This document shows positions 35,942 through 48,787 of a DNA stretch of 64,000 nucleotides, piece by piece; the stretch's first letter is position 1, and the number at the start of each line of letters is the position of its first letter. A program made the position numbers and the translations under genes. Under the pieces are notes generated by a model. That model had not been told where the DNA came from. It worked only from the letters and a program-made list of their open reading frames with translations, and did not search any database. The DNA is from Nymphalis io (lineage: Eukaryota; Arthropoda; Insecta; Lepidoptera; Nymphalidae): positions 13,097,001 to 13,161,000 of the forward strand of contig NC_065897.1 in NCBI RefSeq assembly GCF_905147045.1, given 5' to 3'.

Positions 35942-37301
35942 AAGTCGTTCTAATGTTCAACGTGTAAAACTAGTTTCTTTTCCGTATGGAAGATAAAGAT
36001 AAAGATTGCAATTGATTGGAAATACAAGTTTTGATAAGTTCCTACGTTTTGAACAACAGAAAAAACATACACACAGTTTATTTAGTAACTAGTACTGCCT
36101 CTATCATCTATATAGCATTTTTTGAGTGATAAGCGTTATGCATCAAGGTTTCATGTCATGAGATTTTAATTTAAAAATAACTGTGAATCTTATAGAATTT
36201 TCGATATAAAGGAAAATCTTAAAAATAAAAAAATTAAATATTTTTTATTTAAAAATATATAATAGAATAATAAAATGAATCAGAAATGATTACTACGTAT
36301 TTGTAAGAAATAATTTCAGAGATAAATACGTTATTTATATTTATGTTACGGTCGCACAATTAAAAGTCACTCAGTAAATTATTTTATTTTATTTAAAAAA
36401 TCTAAAAGATAAATCCGAATAAAAATTACTCGTACTCATAATCATTTATACATATTCATTTAACCTTCTTGAAGTAAACAGTTTATCAACTTGTTTTCAT
36501 TTACACTTGCATTTCCTTTTATAAGAGATTTATACCGTGAGGAAGCTTTTAAAAAAAAACGCAAGCCCAAGGCTCAGAGGTTAATCAGGAAACAAGTATT
36601 GTACTCACGAAGCCAAGAACAAGCGTGACCAGTAACACGTCCGTGGAATCCTTTTGTTTATGGATTTAATTGTTTTTTTTTACAATCATAGACAATTAAA
36701 AGTTTAGATGCACTATTGACCTCTAAAAAGTAATTTTGTTTATTACTAGAAAATCTAAATAAACTTTGAAATTAAGAATTGTAGGTTTTTTTATTTAACA
36801 AATTGAGAGGAGACGGTAATTAAATGTTCAACTAAAATGTCATTGTCACTATAAAAATCTGTACAGTTTTAATTCGAGTAGACTCTTAATATACACAGTT
36901 AGCAATCTTGATATAACATTTAATGTAAAGCTACCACCAGTACGGAATGTAGCCAGCAAGAAACTCAGAAATTAACTATTCCAGCTTCAATTGTATAGTA
37001 ATAACGAATTGGATCTAAGATATGTCTGTGATTTCTCACGCCCACATCTATCAAACCAGCAAACTAATAAATGAGCGTGATCTACCCAGATGGACTTAAG
37101 CTAAACAGAAGCCTCAAAGTAAAATTCTAAGCACGTGACCACTGCCTACTGCGTCGAGGTGTATCTAATCTGTTGTTTATATTAATGTTATTTTAACGTG
37201 TTTGCATATTTATTACCAGACATCATCACAATCTACGTTTCAGGATTAAAAACCTATGACGTCATAGAGTCCAGGTGACTACTTTATTGACTCGGAATAT
37301 G
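35942..37301. other. AT-rich intergenic sequence
   Basis: No gene seen. A minus-strand repeat-D fragment lies at 36928-36990 (CTACCACCAGTACGGAATGT, then GCCAGCAAGAAACTCAG). Confidence 0.55.
36928..36990 (-). repeat. Repeat D fragment
   Basis: On the minus strand it reads CTGAGTTTCTTGCTGGC followed by ACATTCCGTACTGGTGG, matching the 34.2 and 53.7 kb copies. Confidence 0.55.
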
Positions 37302-37599
37302 TTTTTTTTTGTCGTAGGCAGACGGACGAGCAAACGGGCCGCCTGATGGTAAGTGATCACCACCGCTCATAGACGCTGGCGAATAATAACCATGCCTTAC
37401 CTCGCCAAGCGCCACCAACCTTGGGATCTGAGATGTTATGTCCCTTGTGCCTGTATTTACACTGGCTCACTCACCTTTCCAACCGGAATGCAACAATACT
37501 AAGTATTGCTGCATAGCGGCAGAATATCTGATGAATGGGTGGTATCCACTATTCGGGCATGCACAAAGCCATCAGTAAACAAAGCCCCTACCGCCAGTT
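37302..37599 (-). repeat. Retroposon B, divergent subfamily
   Basis: Same architecture as other B copies, including CTTGTGCCTGTATTTACACT, but consistently different (GGGCCGCCTGATGG, CGGAATGCAACAATACT) and with about 10 extra bases near the sense 5' end. The partial copies at 16.2 and 50.0 kb share some of these differences. Confidence 0.75.
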
Positions 37600-38165
37600 G
37601 ACTGCCCACTATCAAAACATATTGTCACCATATCACTTAAAGTCAATTCAACAAATTCCGCAAATAAAAAACGACAATACCCAATTAAATAAATTAATAT
37701 TTCAACAATACTTTTAGAATATTGAAACATGGCAACAAATGGCTAAAGAGAATTTTGCAACACGCCGATACTTTGTCTGATTAACATTGTACAATACAAT
37801 ATAATTGTATTTGAGTTACTTCACCTTCAATTCACGATAAACTCTTATAGATAGGAACAAGGCTGACGAATAATTGGTCACCATTATCATGGTCTGTTAC
37901 CATGTAAAACCATAATCAAAAATATACTTATTCATTTCATTTTACGAGATTAAATTAATGATTCTTAGAACTAGCAAGGGACTTAGTATGGAAAATTTAA
38001 TTTATATATGTGGGTGAAAATCAACGAAAACTGACCTAACGGGTTTTATTTCATTCTATATTTAACAGTACGTGTTGCCTGTAATTCGTTTTCTAATATT
38101 GAGCGTTACATTGATTGTAGTTGAATTGTAAAAATGGTTTACTAATAAGACACTTTTCACTTATT

Positions 38166-38453
38166 CACTGGTGGTAGGGCTTTGTGCAAGCTCGTCTGGG
38201 TAGGTACCCCTCACTCATCAGATATTCTACCGCAAAACAGCACTTGGTATTGTAGTGTTCCGGTTTAAAGGGGGAGTAAGCCAGTGTAATTACAGGCACA
38301 AGGAACAAAACATTTTAGTTCCCAAGGTTGGTAGCGCATTGGCGATGTTAGCGACGGTTAACATTTCTTACAATGCCGATGTCTATTGGCGTTGGTGACG
38401 ACTTACCATCACGGGACCCTATGCTCGTCCGCCGCCCGATTATATAAAAAAAA
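38166..38453 (+). repeat. Retroposon B, full-length copy
   Basis: Begins CACTGGTGGTAGGGCTTTGT and ends GCCCGATTATATAAAAAAAA. A SINE-C copy begins immediately after its poly(A). Confidence 0.85.
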
Positions 38454-38454
38454 G

Positions 38455-38675
38455 TCATGGAATCTCAAATTCCAAGGCCTGGGTTCAATCCTCGGTTCTG
38501 ATAAACAAAAATGTATTGGGTTCCTCAGTTAGGAGTTTGAAAGCAGTGTTTAAAAATCACGTAAAGGCGAACTCTGAACTCTTCCGGTCGTTACAAATTT
38601 GAATTTACCGTTTATATATTTTGAGAATGGCCGCCTTGAACAAAATCGTAGGACGTTTTCAGTAAGGAATTAAAA
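38455..38675 (+). repeat. SINE-C, partial copy
   Basis: B box GGCCTGGGTTCAATCCTCGG, then CAAAAATGTATTGGGTTCC, CTGAACTCTTCCGGTCG and GAGAATGGCCGCC. The A-box head is missing, possibly replaced by the upstream B copy. Confidence 0.65.
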
Positions 38676-38710
38676 TGGCATTTTTATTACCAGTAATTGA
38701 AGGAATTTTA

Positions 38711-38733
38711 CACTTAAAATAATTTTCATAAAA

Positions 38734-38774
<41 letters not shown>

Positions 38775-38786
38775 TATTTTAAGTGT
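38711..38786. repeat. 16-bp inverted repeat flanking an (AT)n microsatellite
   Basis: Arms ACACTTAAAATAATTT (38711-38726) and its exact reverse complement (38771-38786) enclose a (TA)n tract at about 38738-38770; a further TA run follows. It may extrude as a cruciform. Confidence 0.8.
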
Positions 38787-38832
38787 ATATATATATATAC
38801 ATTTTTATAGTTATGTGTACTATCAAAACGTA

Positions 38833-39055
38833 CAGTACAGTACAGTAACAGCCTGTTAATGTCCCACTGCTGGGCTAAGGCCTCCTCTCCCTTTTGAGGA
38901 GAAGGTTTGGAGCTTATTCCACCACGCTGCTCCAATGCGGGTTGGTAGAATACACATGTGGCAGAATTTCAATGAAATTAGACACATGCAGGTTTCCTCA
39001 CGATGTTTTCCTTCACCGTTAAGCACGAGCTGAATTATAAACACAAATTATCACA
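38833..39055 (-). repeat. SINE-A, 5'-truncated recent copy with 14-bp target-site duplication
   Basis: The duplication ACTATCAAAACGTA lies at 38819-38832 and 39056-39069. The 3' tail (ACAGTAACAGCC on the plus strand) is intact, but the element stops before the B box. This is direct evidence that SINE-A inserts by 5'-truncating, LINE-type retroposition. Confidence 0.9.
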
Positions 39056-39069
39056 ACTATCAAAACGTA

Positions 39070-40427
39070 ATTACATCAAAAAAACGTTTTGACGTGTGTA
39101 TGTAGCACACCTTAGCCCAGACAAACCGGACCCGTGTGAAAATATATAACCTATTGTTTATTATTAAAACATAAGACAATAAAGACATATTTTTAACATC
39201 TATATAAATAAAATAGAGTTAAATAATATTCTAAAAAATTACATAAATTTTGAGAGAATAAATAAATAAATACAAAAAATATCGGTTTATGTAAATAAGC
39301 AAAAGTATAAAAGGCTCATTATCTCGCGACATGTAACAGATTCCCACGTCAGGCGAGATGACGTTGAAATACTTATCTTGTGATTGTTCTATACTGTATG
39401 CTGTTTTACAGATAGATCTTGTGTCTATAGCAGCATAGAAATACCGTTTATTTTTATCTATATATGAATAATATTATAACGGAACTAGATACGAGGTTAT
39501 AACATCATACAAATATTTTTCATATGACTACGAAAAGTATTATAACCAAGTTTGTCCTTAACGTCGAATACGTTATTCCTCTTTTTTTGTAAATTTTCCA
39601 TTCATTTTTGAGCAGCAAAAGCATTTCAATCATGAATCATGTGACAGAATCTTAGAAACCGCTAACGACGTATACTGCAATTAAATAAATTCTATTATTT
39701 ATTTAAATTTAATGACAATTAAGCTCGAAAGTCATTTAGATTGACAAAGTCTAGAACAATAAAGTTTCGATCGATGCAATCCATTGTTAACATTTTCAGT
39801 GACCCGGTTTTATGTAAGTTTTATGATCACTATTTCATATACTCGTACTTGAATTATATTTAAATATATTAATGGTATATAAGACTGAAAATCGCAATGG
39901 CCTTTTATATAACACACGTTTAAAGCTAGACTATTTAATATTTTTTATATAATATATTTGTTAGATAATGTTTTCGTAGTATTTAGTAATAATATATCTG
40001 ACTGCTGGACAAAGGTCCCTGTAATTAGTTACGACAATTCGTATTTTATTTAACCCAATGCGATGACATCCTATGTAATCTTTGTGTATCGTATATCAGT
40101 GGTTAAAATTTTCATCATAAACATAGATGAAAACTTAGCGGCTGATTAGTTAAACACTTCTCTCTTTCTGCCATTACTGATTTAACATTCGAAAGAAGAA
40201 GACATTATTGTTTAAACAGTCACCCGCTAAACAAGTTTATAAGTAAGACAGTAAATGCCTTAACCAATCAAACTATTTTTTTAAATATCTGGATTATGTC
40301 TATTAGACTAGCTGGGCTTACTTAACGATTTACTTGAACCTAACTTGCTACGCCTACCTTCTATTTCGAAAACATGATTCAAATCTGAATAGTTCATTTA
40401 CCTTGTTATCACATTACTTGCAAATTG
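39070..40427. other. AT-rich intergenic sequence
   Basis: No gene is firmly supported. A TATA element with a short downstream ORF lies at 39306-39438. Confidence 0.5.
39306..39438 (+). promoter_or_regulatory. Candidate core promoter with short ORF
   Basis: TATAAAAGG at 39306-39314 is close to the ideal TATA box. An ATG at 39358, about 20 bases beyond the expected start site, opens a 26-codon frame beginning MTLKYLSCDC and ending VSIAA. It could be a small peptide, a first coding exon (a GTGATT donor-like site follows codon 7) or chance. Confidence 0.25.
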
Positions 40428-40700
40428 ACGTCGTTGGTCTAGTGCCTAGATTAGAAGGCCGCAAATTCAGAGGTTCTTGTTACAAACCCTAAATAAATTA
40501 AACCACTAAAAATAATTGGGGTTTTCTGTATACAAATTCTTAGTAGCAGCCCAAAGTCTGGTAATTGCTAGTGTTTTAGAAGCCTCTGCCTCGAAAAACA
40601 CGTAAACCGTTGATCCTATGCCTGAACTCTATCCGTTCGTGTTAGTTTTGCCCACGATGGCATCAGGTAAATCTCATGATTATAAAAATTTCAAGGAGGA
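40428..40700 (+). repeat. SINE-C copy
   Basis: Head GTTGGTCTAGTGCCTAGA, degraded B box, then TTCTTAGTAGCAGCCC, GCCTCGAAAAACACGTAAAC and CCTGAACTCTATCCG. The 3' end is diverged. Confidence 0.65.
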
Positions 40701-40953
40701 CATCATAACTGGCACTAAATATGCACAGAAATATTTTGACAAGTCTATATAATAAAACTCCTTCGTGTATTAACTTGGTGAATCCGACCCAGTTCCCAAG
40801 AAAACGGAAGTCTACGTTAGATATATCATAGATCGTGACGGACATAACACGATTCGTTAAAATGTGAAGATATAAAAACTTTTTCCTTCTTTTAAATTTA
40901 AAATAAAAATGATTTTCGACAATTACACTTTATTTACTTATATATAAATATAA

Positions 40954-41245
40954 GTCGAGATGGCCCAGTGGTAAGAACGCGTGAATCTTAACCGATGAAC
41001 GTGTTTACATGTGCTTAATTTCTGTTTATAATTCATCTCGTGCTTTTCGGTGAAGGAAAACATCTTGAGGAAACCTGCATGTGTCTAATTTCATCGAAAT
41101 TCTGCCACATGTGTATTTCACCAACCCACACTGGAGCAGCGTGGTGTATCCAGCCAGAATAAGCTCCAAACCTTCTCCTCAAAAAAGGGAGAGGAGGCCT
41201 TAGCCCAGCAGTGGGACATTTACAGGCTGTTACTGTTACTGTTAC
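40954..41245 (+). repeat. SINE-A with B-box deletion
   Basis: Intact head (GTCGAGATGGCCCAGTGG) and tail (GTTACTGTTACTGTTAC), but about 30 bases covering the B box are lost and a short segment is inserted near GTGGTGTATCCAGCC. Confidence 0.85.
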
Positions 41246-42872
41246 TTATATATTTTATTACTATATATTTTACTATATTATTATTACTTATATATAAAAA
41301 AACTTATCATAGGCTTCTGTTAGTAAAATATTTATTTAATGTTGAAAATGTTGAATATTCTTTTATTTTGAATGGAAATATTAGTTTGATCCTTAAATGA
41401 TTCATTCATACAATCAGTGATTCTATTTGTGGTTTCAATCGTTGATACATATTATTGCTTAAAATATGGGGACCTTCTATAAAATCTCAATGTGGTTTGA
41501 AATTGCAGATTTTGTAGTAATATTTATACACTAATATATAAAATTATCACTACAAACGATCTTTAGTTTCTGTAACTCATTTAGCATTCATTCAATGAAT
41601 GTGCTTTTAAAAAATACAAGAAAAAAATGAGTTATCGTTTTCGAATGAGTGTATAAAAATAACTATTTCAATATTATTACATAAATAAAGCTATATAATA
41701 TATGAGTATATGATTCAAAACGCCAGACAAAATAAACAAGTCACTCAAAAATGAAAGCTTAAGATATTTTAAAATATGCATGTTATAAATGATTTCATAT
41801 AACTCTAGCGAGGTAAAAAATAAAAGCGGTCTCAACTTAAAATGGTTCCATGTAGCGTTACATTGAGCTAATCAAAAGCGAAATATTTATTCGGAGTGAC
41901 ATGCACTTACATATATAAATCATAATTTTACATTATTAAATAATATGCAAAGCTACCCATCTGGAATGTTCTATTTATTATGAATATACAGTATTTTGTG
42001 ATTTGTTTGATGCAATTGTTATAATTCTTACTTTTTAATAATTGTAAAGTCCACCGGTACTGTAAGGACCAGCATACTATATATACTATATACAGACTAT
42101 ATTTCATTGACTAATAATATCAAGATTTGAATTTGTTAACTACATTTTAACATCTGTTACTTTCATAAAAACCAGTCTTGATATTTGCAAGACTTATAAA
42201 CAAGTAACCGTTATAGATTTATTTTATGTAAATATATTCTTATGTAAAGTTGTTAATACGTTCGTTTGTCTGTATTAAGATATGTTACGAGATTTACTTA
42301 CTCTTACATTACATGATATTTTATTTGTTCATAGTGAAGTGCTTGATAACTGCGGATAAGATATTTAAGTGACACAAGTATCTGCATAATCGCAAGTACA
42401 CGCTTCTATAATAGAAAGCGTACGGCAACCCAAGACCTGGTTGTGATAAAATAAAATCAAATCGCAGGCTGCCATTAATAAACACTTGACAGAAAACCTC
42501 AAACTCAAAAATAAAGAAAAGGATTTTATAATCTACAGTGTAGGCCTGCAAATAGACCGTTGTGTATTTCGTTTTAATAGTTAAATAGCACAGATAAAAA
42601 AACAAAAACATTTCAAAAAGTTACGAACAGAGTTGCGAACACAACTTGTATTTGATAATATAAGTTTGATTTGCAACTCATTGAAACATTTATGGCGTAA
42701 CGCTTTCGATCGTCGAAAGTGAAAACAGCGGGAAATAGCCGCTGTAGTAAACCAAATATTATCATAGCCCGGAGAAACAGTCATTGTTTACTTGCTAACA
42801 ACAAACATAGAATAACGATATATTTTAATATGACATTTTACATTTACATTTAAAGTAAATTGAAGTTAATTT
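41246..42872. other. AT-rich intergenic sequence
   Basis: No gene supported. Two open minus-strand frames at 42321-42611 and 42581-42784 lack motifs, an agreed frame or regulatory signals. Confidence 0.5.
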
Positions 42873-43110
42873 TACGTGGGTAGCTACATCATATGTTCTA
42901 CCGCCAAATACGAGTAGCAATACATAGTATTGTTGTTTTCCGATATGAAGAGTGAGTGAGCCAGTGTGATAACAGACACGAGAGACACTACATTTTAATT
43001 CCCAACATTTGCAGCGCATTGACGATATAAGGAATGGTTAATTCTTACAGCGCCAATGTTAATGGGCGATGGTGACCATTTATCACGTACCATAAGAATG
43101 GCACTACTAG
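42873..43110 (+). repeat. Retroposon B, old copy
   Basis: GTTCTACCGCCAAATACGAG, GAGTGAGTGAGCCAGTGTGA and CAATGTTAATGGGCGATGG follow B order with heavy mutation. The poly(A) end is lost. Confidence 0.6.
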
Positions 43111-44820
43111 ACCGGATTACATATATTAGATAATTATGTTAGTAAGAAGTTTAAAGGAATTTACTCTAAGCTGTTGTCGACTCCTTTGTTGGAAAAACAT
43201 TTGTAAATTTTCGAACCATACAGATCAGTTTCCTAATGATATATACTCTATTGAAATGAATTTATTTTGAATAAAACTTTAACGTTTTCGGTAAAGATTC
43301 GCTTGTTATGGCTCATCATAAATTAAATATAAATTGTTGTTTACATCTAAAATGTTAAAAAAATATACGTATATATCAAAATCAATCGAAAACAAAATAT
43401 ATTTTTTACTCAAGTAGACTTTTACAAGTACTTATGAATAATCAAGCTCTACCATCGGTTCGGAATCGTTAGAAAATGATTGATTTTCTTAATTATTTAA
43501 CTTGTTACTTCTAATATACTTTTTATCTCGATACTAAACTATTTATAATGTCGCTAACTGGAATCGGAGTATATGTCTGCGACATAAAAAGCAAAATTCG
43601 TTTTTTGAAATTTAAAAAAATATATAATTAAGTTAGCTTGCTGCACACGTCAAGTAACTTTAAAATATACTATAAAATAAAGTGAATGTGTGTTTGTTTG
43701 TTTACACTTTTTAGAAAATAGTGCCTATTAATAGACAAGGGGTGCAAAAAAGTTAGTGTTCATACTTTTTAACACATTTTAATGACTTGACTTGTAGTAT
43801 TAACACACAATGAAATGTACAGATTGAGACGAGCGAACAGTTAAAAAAAAATTAGATATCTTAAATAAAAAAGTAATATATACTAATTTACTTATTAGAC
43901 GCTCAAAATAATATCTTGGGTATAAGTAAATGTAACTTTTCTTTAATAATAACATAATATATGGCTAATTAAAAAAATATAAAAAAGTAATAAAAATATA
44001 TTGCAAAATTGTTATAAAATATTGTTGTACGTTATTTTGGATCAATTTTGAATAAGAAATTATATAACATGCGTGTTATTTGTAGAAAATATAAGAATGA
44101 GAAATCATTTATATATTTTATTAATATTAATTTACATATTTTAAAGCTTTTGGACAAATTCTTTGATTTACTATTTATTTATTTTTATTGTTCGAAATTA
44201 TTTAAACGAAAGGTTAAAATATTTTTTAAACAATATTATTTTTTATTAGATCGATTGTTTTTTTTTTTTTTTTTGAATTTTTATGTGTTTTAATTTTTTA
44301 TTGTACAGATAATAAAGTAAGCTATATGATTTATTAATTATGTACGGTTAATATTATTTTATGAACTTATTATTTATTTATACTATGCAAATTATATATA
44401 TATTTATATAGTCATTATTTTTTAGCTACATTAAAGAAACGAATGTCTGTTCAAAGTTGTTGTCGTGCATTTATCATTGTATATTTTTTCTATAAACATC
44501 AAGTGCGTGTATATTCCCACCATTTCAATATCACAAACCCGCTTCACTTGACCTGTGGATCAACCAAAAGGTCTAAGCTGTTCGACTAGAGAAAACAACG
44601 TAAACTTTTATAGTTCCCATATATTTATAAAACAAAATATTAATAAGCAATTTAAAGAATATTTCAAAACAAAATAAGTTTTATATTACATATCTGTTGT
44701 TTTTAAACGTGGACTAAGATAATCTAATGTTAGCGTAAAATTATTAATATTCGACCGATTCTTACACTATATAAAAAATACAAGGCTTCATTAAATATTA
44801 AACATGTGACAATATGTATA

Positions 44821-45090
44821 GAAGTGTGGTTTAGAACCACCGCTCACGGTACCACGCTAGACACAAAACACAGTCACTTTATTAAAAAAAAAAAATTATC
44901 CGAAAAATCCTGGGTGCGTTCTGAAACCACAATCCTACACTTAATTTTGACACTTACGTAAATTTTGGCGGACATTTTGTAGGTCAACTGTCACTTGTCA
45001 CTCGCGAGATGGGCGCATGCGCGGAGAGACGCGCGGCGAATGGCGCCAGAAGCGTGGCGCTCGTTATATACTCGCCCCCCCAAACTATTA
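44821..45090 (-). mobile_element. Probable solo LTR of a retrotransposon
   Basis: On the minus strand the segment reads like a compact LTR: a TATA box (TATATAACGA, plus coordinates 45061-45070), then a GC-rich, CpG-rich leader, then AATAAAGTGACTG (plus 44871-44883) as a polyadenylation signal with a GT-rich stretch after it. The order TATA, transcribed stretch of about 190 bases, poly(A) signal is that of U3-R-U5. A short hairpin, GTGGTTTAGAACCAC, sits near the 3' end (44826-44840). No primer-binding site, polypurine tract or coding region adjoins, hence solo. Terminal bases are not certain. Confidence 0.45.
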
Positions 45091-45867
45091 TTATATTAAT
45101 TACGTTTAAATTTTCACTGTACAAGCTCGATCGATCTGGATTTACTGCTTCCTAGTTCGATAATCCCGAAACGAGTGAGTTTTAAACGGAGAAAGCGAAA
45201 AAATGACTAGTTTTGCTACGCCGGCCGTTGCGTTTTAATTATAACAGGCGTATTTGTATAATCTTTTGCACTTATTGCCTATAACATATGCGTTATAACA
45301 CGTTCATTCTATTGGGTATACTATCTTTTATAGATGTCAATTTCATTTTGTTTTAAATTTGAAAAAAATTATTAGGTATTTTGAAAGCACCTACATGCCA
45401 TTTTTCAAACTCAAACACTTAGTGAATTCATATTTATGTATATTGAAGTACATATTACCATATTTTATTACGCTTAAAAAACTTCTTGACAGATTTATTT
45501 ATTTATTTATGATTACCAACATAAAATACAGTAATAATTACAAATTAAAAGTTTAAAAATAATAAGTCTAAGGGTAAGGGTGTTGCTATACTTATAGTTC
45601 ACCACGATCTAAAATAACAATAAAAGTAAAGAAAAATATAAAATTAAATTTAAAAAATTTAAACGTATAATATAAAATGTAAATGGTATTAGTATTACAG
45701 CACTACTAGAGACTATATAATAACAAAATAAAGATAAATTTAAAAACAGAAATCAGTTCTTATGAGACAACATACACCTTAAATATTTAGTCTTAAAACA
45801 AGCTGACTTGAAAATATATCGACATCTGACTTATTGTATAACATAGGTTAATTCGAAAACTTTTAAT

Positions 45868-45925
45868 TGGTTTGAGCCCTGGACCTCGGGATCTGCGGCC
45901 TAACCATTATACTATCGAAACAGAA
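45868..45925 (-). repeat. tRNA-like SINE-C head fragment
   Basis: The minus strand has a good A box (TAGTATAATGGTTAG) and, 25-30 bases on, a B-box-like GGGCTCAAACC. No acceptor-stem pairing or 3' CCA-compatible end is apparent, so it is a SINE head and not a functional tRNA. Confidence 0.45.
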
Positions 45926-46860
45926 TAAACTTACTTTAACCAATTTCGTGGAATATCGGTACCAAAAACAGATCCATTTTAAGTAATTAGCGTAGAAATT
46001 AGTCTCTTGAATTGAATTATAATGATGTATGTAAGGTTGTTTCCACAACAGCGTCTCGGTAATCTTAGAAGCTCGCCATATTATCTAAGGATTGCAATTT
46101 TATGCATAACTTTAAACGTGTACTTTAGTTATGATATTTTTTTTTTTCATTTTATTTAACTACTACTTAAAAAAAATGAGAAATATCGTGAAAAAAAATA
46201 GCGTTATAAGCAACAGTACGTGAAATGAAACCAAATATGTTCGGCTATAAATAATTTAATTTATTAACGCGTTTACGTTTTTAACTATTTGGAAAGTCGA
46301 AATGATTTAAAAAAAATAGAATAGAAAAATAAGCGTGGGTACAATTACACTCAATGTGAAAAGGAAATTTTACTGGGTCTCATAATTAAGTAAGTAATAA
46401 ACAAAATGTGTGTATACTTTGCATTACTTTCTCCCACTTAACACTCAATCTTAACATTTAATATATCAAGAAATAATTGAAAATAAGGAAACAAATGCTC
46501 GTATAATCAATATGCTTATTGAAAAAACGAGAGGCTCGCGACTCCTTGACGAGGCAACATAATTCTGTTGCGACTAGAGGTACCAGGACGTGGCAGCAGC
46601 TCCGCCATTTATATGAGAACATCAATAAAGGTCAAAAAATAAATTGGCTCAAGAAAATGTAATGTCGATTTGTTTAAGTTTTTATCATTAGATTTTGTCG
46701 ATAATTCATCCATTTATTTTATCTAAATTTAGTTTTTGAATTTCAGAAAAAACAGTTGTCAAAAATTAAGAAATATTGAAAAAAAGCATTGGGTGATAAG
46801 GTGACAAAATCAACAAAATTAACTATCGAGTACTTGACTAGATTTAACTTTTACAATTTA

Positions 46861-47097
46861 TTTTTTTATAGAATAGAAGAAGGTGGACGAGCATATGGGC
46901 CATCTGATGGTAAGTGGTCACCAACGCCCATAGACATTGGCATTGTAAGAAATGTTAATACTCGCTTTCGTCACCAATGCGCCATCAAAAATGGGAACTA
47001 AGATGTAACAATACTAAGTACTGCTGTTTTGCGGTAGAATATCTGATGAGTGGGTGGTACCTACCCAGACGAGCTTGCACAAAGCTCTACCACCAGT
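46861..47097 (-). repeat. Retroposon B with internal deletion
   Basis: Both ends are intact (T run; CTCTACCACCAGTAAA) but about 70 bases including the CTTGTGCCTGTAATTACACT block are missing. Confidence 0.85.
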
Positions 47098-48787
47098 AAA
47101 TATTACATTACATAATATTACTTAATTTTATAGAGATAATTAACACGCACTGATGGTGGACCATTTAGCAGCAGTAAAGCTGATTTAGATGCTCAATTTT
47201 TGGCAATGGTTGCTCTATAAATACAATCATTTTTTTATCGCTGGAGAAACGCATTATAAATCATGTAAACATTAAATTGTCCTTATGCGTCTACAGTGTT
47301 TGTGTATAATAATAGTGTAGTGTAGTATAAGTAAATTTGTAAATAGTAAAAAATGTTATTTTTTTAATAATATTAGTTTATAATTATTAAACACGAAACA
47401 AATGTAAAGGAAATATAATATACTATTTCTATATTTTAAAACACAATAGTAATAAATATCGATACTTTTTTTTAATCATCGCTTAGCTTTAATTGCTAAC
47501 ACAACTTTCCTACTACAATATTTTGAATCCAAAGCAATTGATGACTACTTGTATGAGACCTATGTGCGTATCGAAATTTAAAAAAAATTGCGGATAAAAT
47601 AACGAGCATAAATTATTTTCATATTATTCGAAGATATAACAGTGGCCTGAGTAACAATGATTTGTTAACACGACCAGATTCGGTGACTTGCGAAACAATA
47701 TATGCGTTAAAGTATGCATTATTCAACACCGCGGCGCGCGGATTTGTAAGCGGGCTTAGGGAGTTTGAAACGAACCCATGGACAGAACCATTGATTTGTG
47801 CAACGCCTCGTGATCTACTTGGTTTTCAAACTATTGTTTTGAGTAGAGGCGTATCTGTGTTTATAAATTTATGACGAACATATGCTATAATTTGCGTATA
47901 ATATTTTTTTTAAGATACAGCATAATATGCCGAAATAGTCCGGGAAAAAATTGTCTTAGGCTACAAATATAACAAAATGATCGAGATCTCCAAAATATCT
48001 ACCAAAATATTATTATTATTTTTCAAAAAAGGAATTAATAATGACAGACGTTGACTGTATCAGGGTCAGTGCTCTGAGGAATTATTCTCTCTAATTCCCG
48101 CATGGGGGATGCGGGACATTTGGCAAATATAAAAATAAATGATATCCACGTGGATACAAGTATGTGAAGATGAATTAAAAAAAAACATTTGTCAATCATC
48201 AGCTATAGACTAGCAAGCTAATTTAAAATTGCTTGATACTCAAAAAGAGTATCCCAGAATACAGTGTCCCTAACTAAAATACAATACACGAATTAACCTC
48301 AAATTTGTCATTCTTTTTCGCTACCGACATAGAATATCGATTTTAAAGTAATTAATATCGAGTTCTTGACACAAAATGCACTCGAATGGTGTGGGTAATC
48401 ATTCATGAATGACGATAACTCACGTTACAAACAGTAATACTGTTGCTCAATAACATAGAAGTACTTTGTTTAATATATTTACCAGTTACATCGAATAGCT
48501 GTGCCCCGCGTCTGTATACAAACTGAAATCTTATTATTACTGAAATAAAATGAAGCCTATATTGTTTATGGATAAATTAGCTTTCCAATAATTATTAAAA
48601 ACAATGAACGACGAGTAGTTCCAGAGTTAATCAATTAAAAATAAATAAATCTCCTCTTTATAATATAAATATAAGTATAGATAAAGGCTAGTTTTAAATA
48701 GAAATTAATATGTGTAAAACTGGCAAATATAGCTCATATCCTAGATTTGCGATTGAGACTGTGAAAATAGATAGTTTAACTCCCCCC

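Larger units (their letters stand above)
43111..46860. other. Very AT-rich intergenic sequence with a solo LTR
   Basis: No gene supported. Contains the LTR-like segment at 44821-45090 and a minus-strand tRNA-like SINE head at 45868-45925. The 81-codon frame at 44048 is Ile/Phe/Lys/Asn-saturated, as expected of translated AT-rich noncoding DNA. Confidence 0.5.

Noticed and set aside
42321..42784. Two overlapping minus-strand frames of 96 and 67 codons
   Set aside because: They are in different frames with no clear splice sites between them and no recognisable domain.
44048..44293. 81-codon plus-strand frame with hydrophobic segments
   Set aside because: Phe/Ile/Lys/Asn/Tyr saturation is what very AT-rich noncoding DNA yields; there is no supporting signal.
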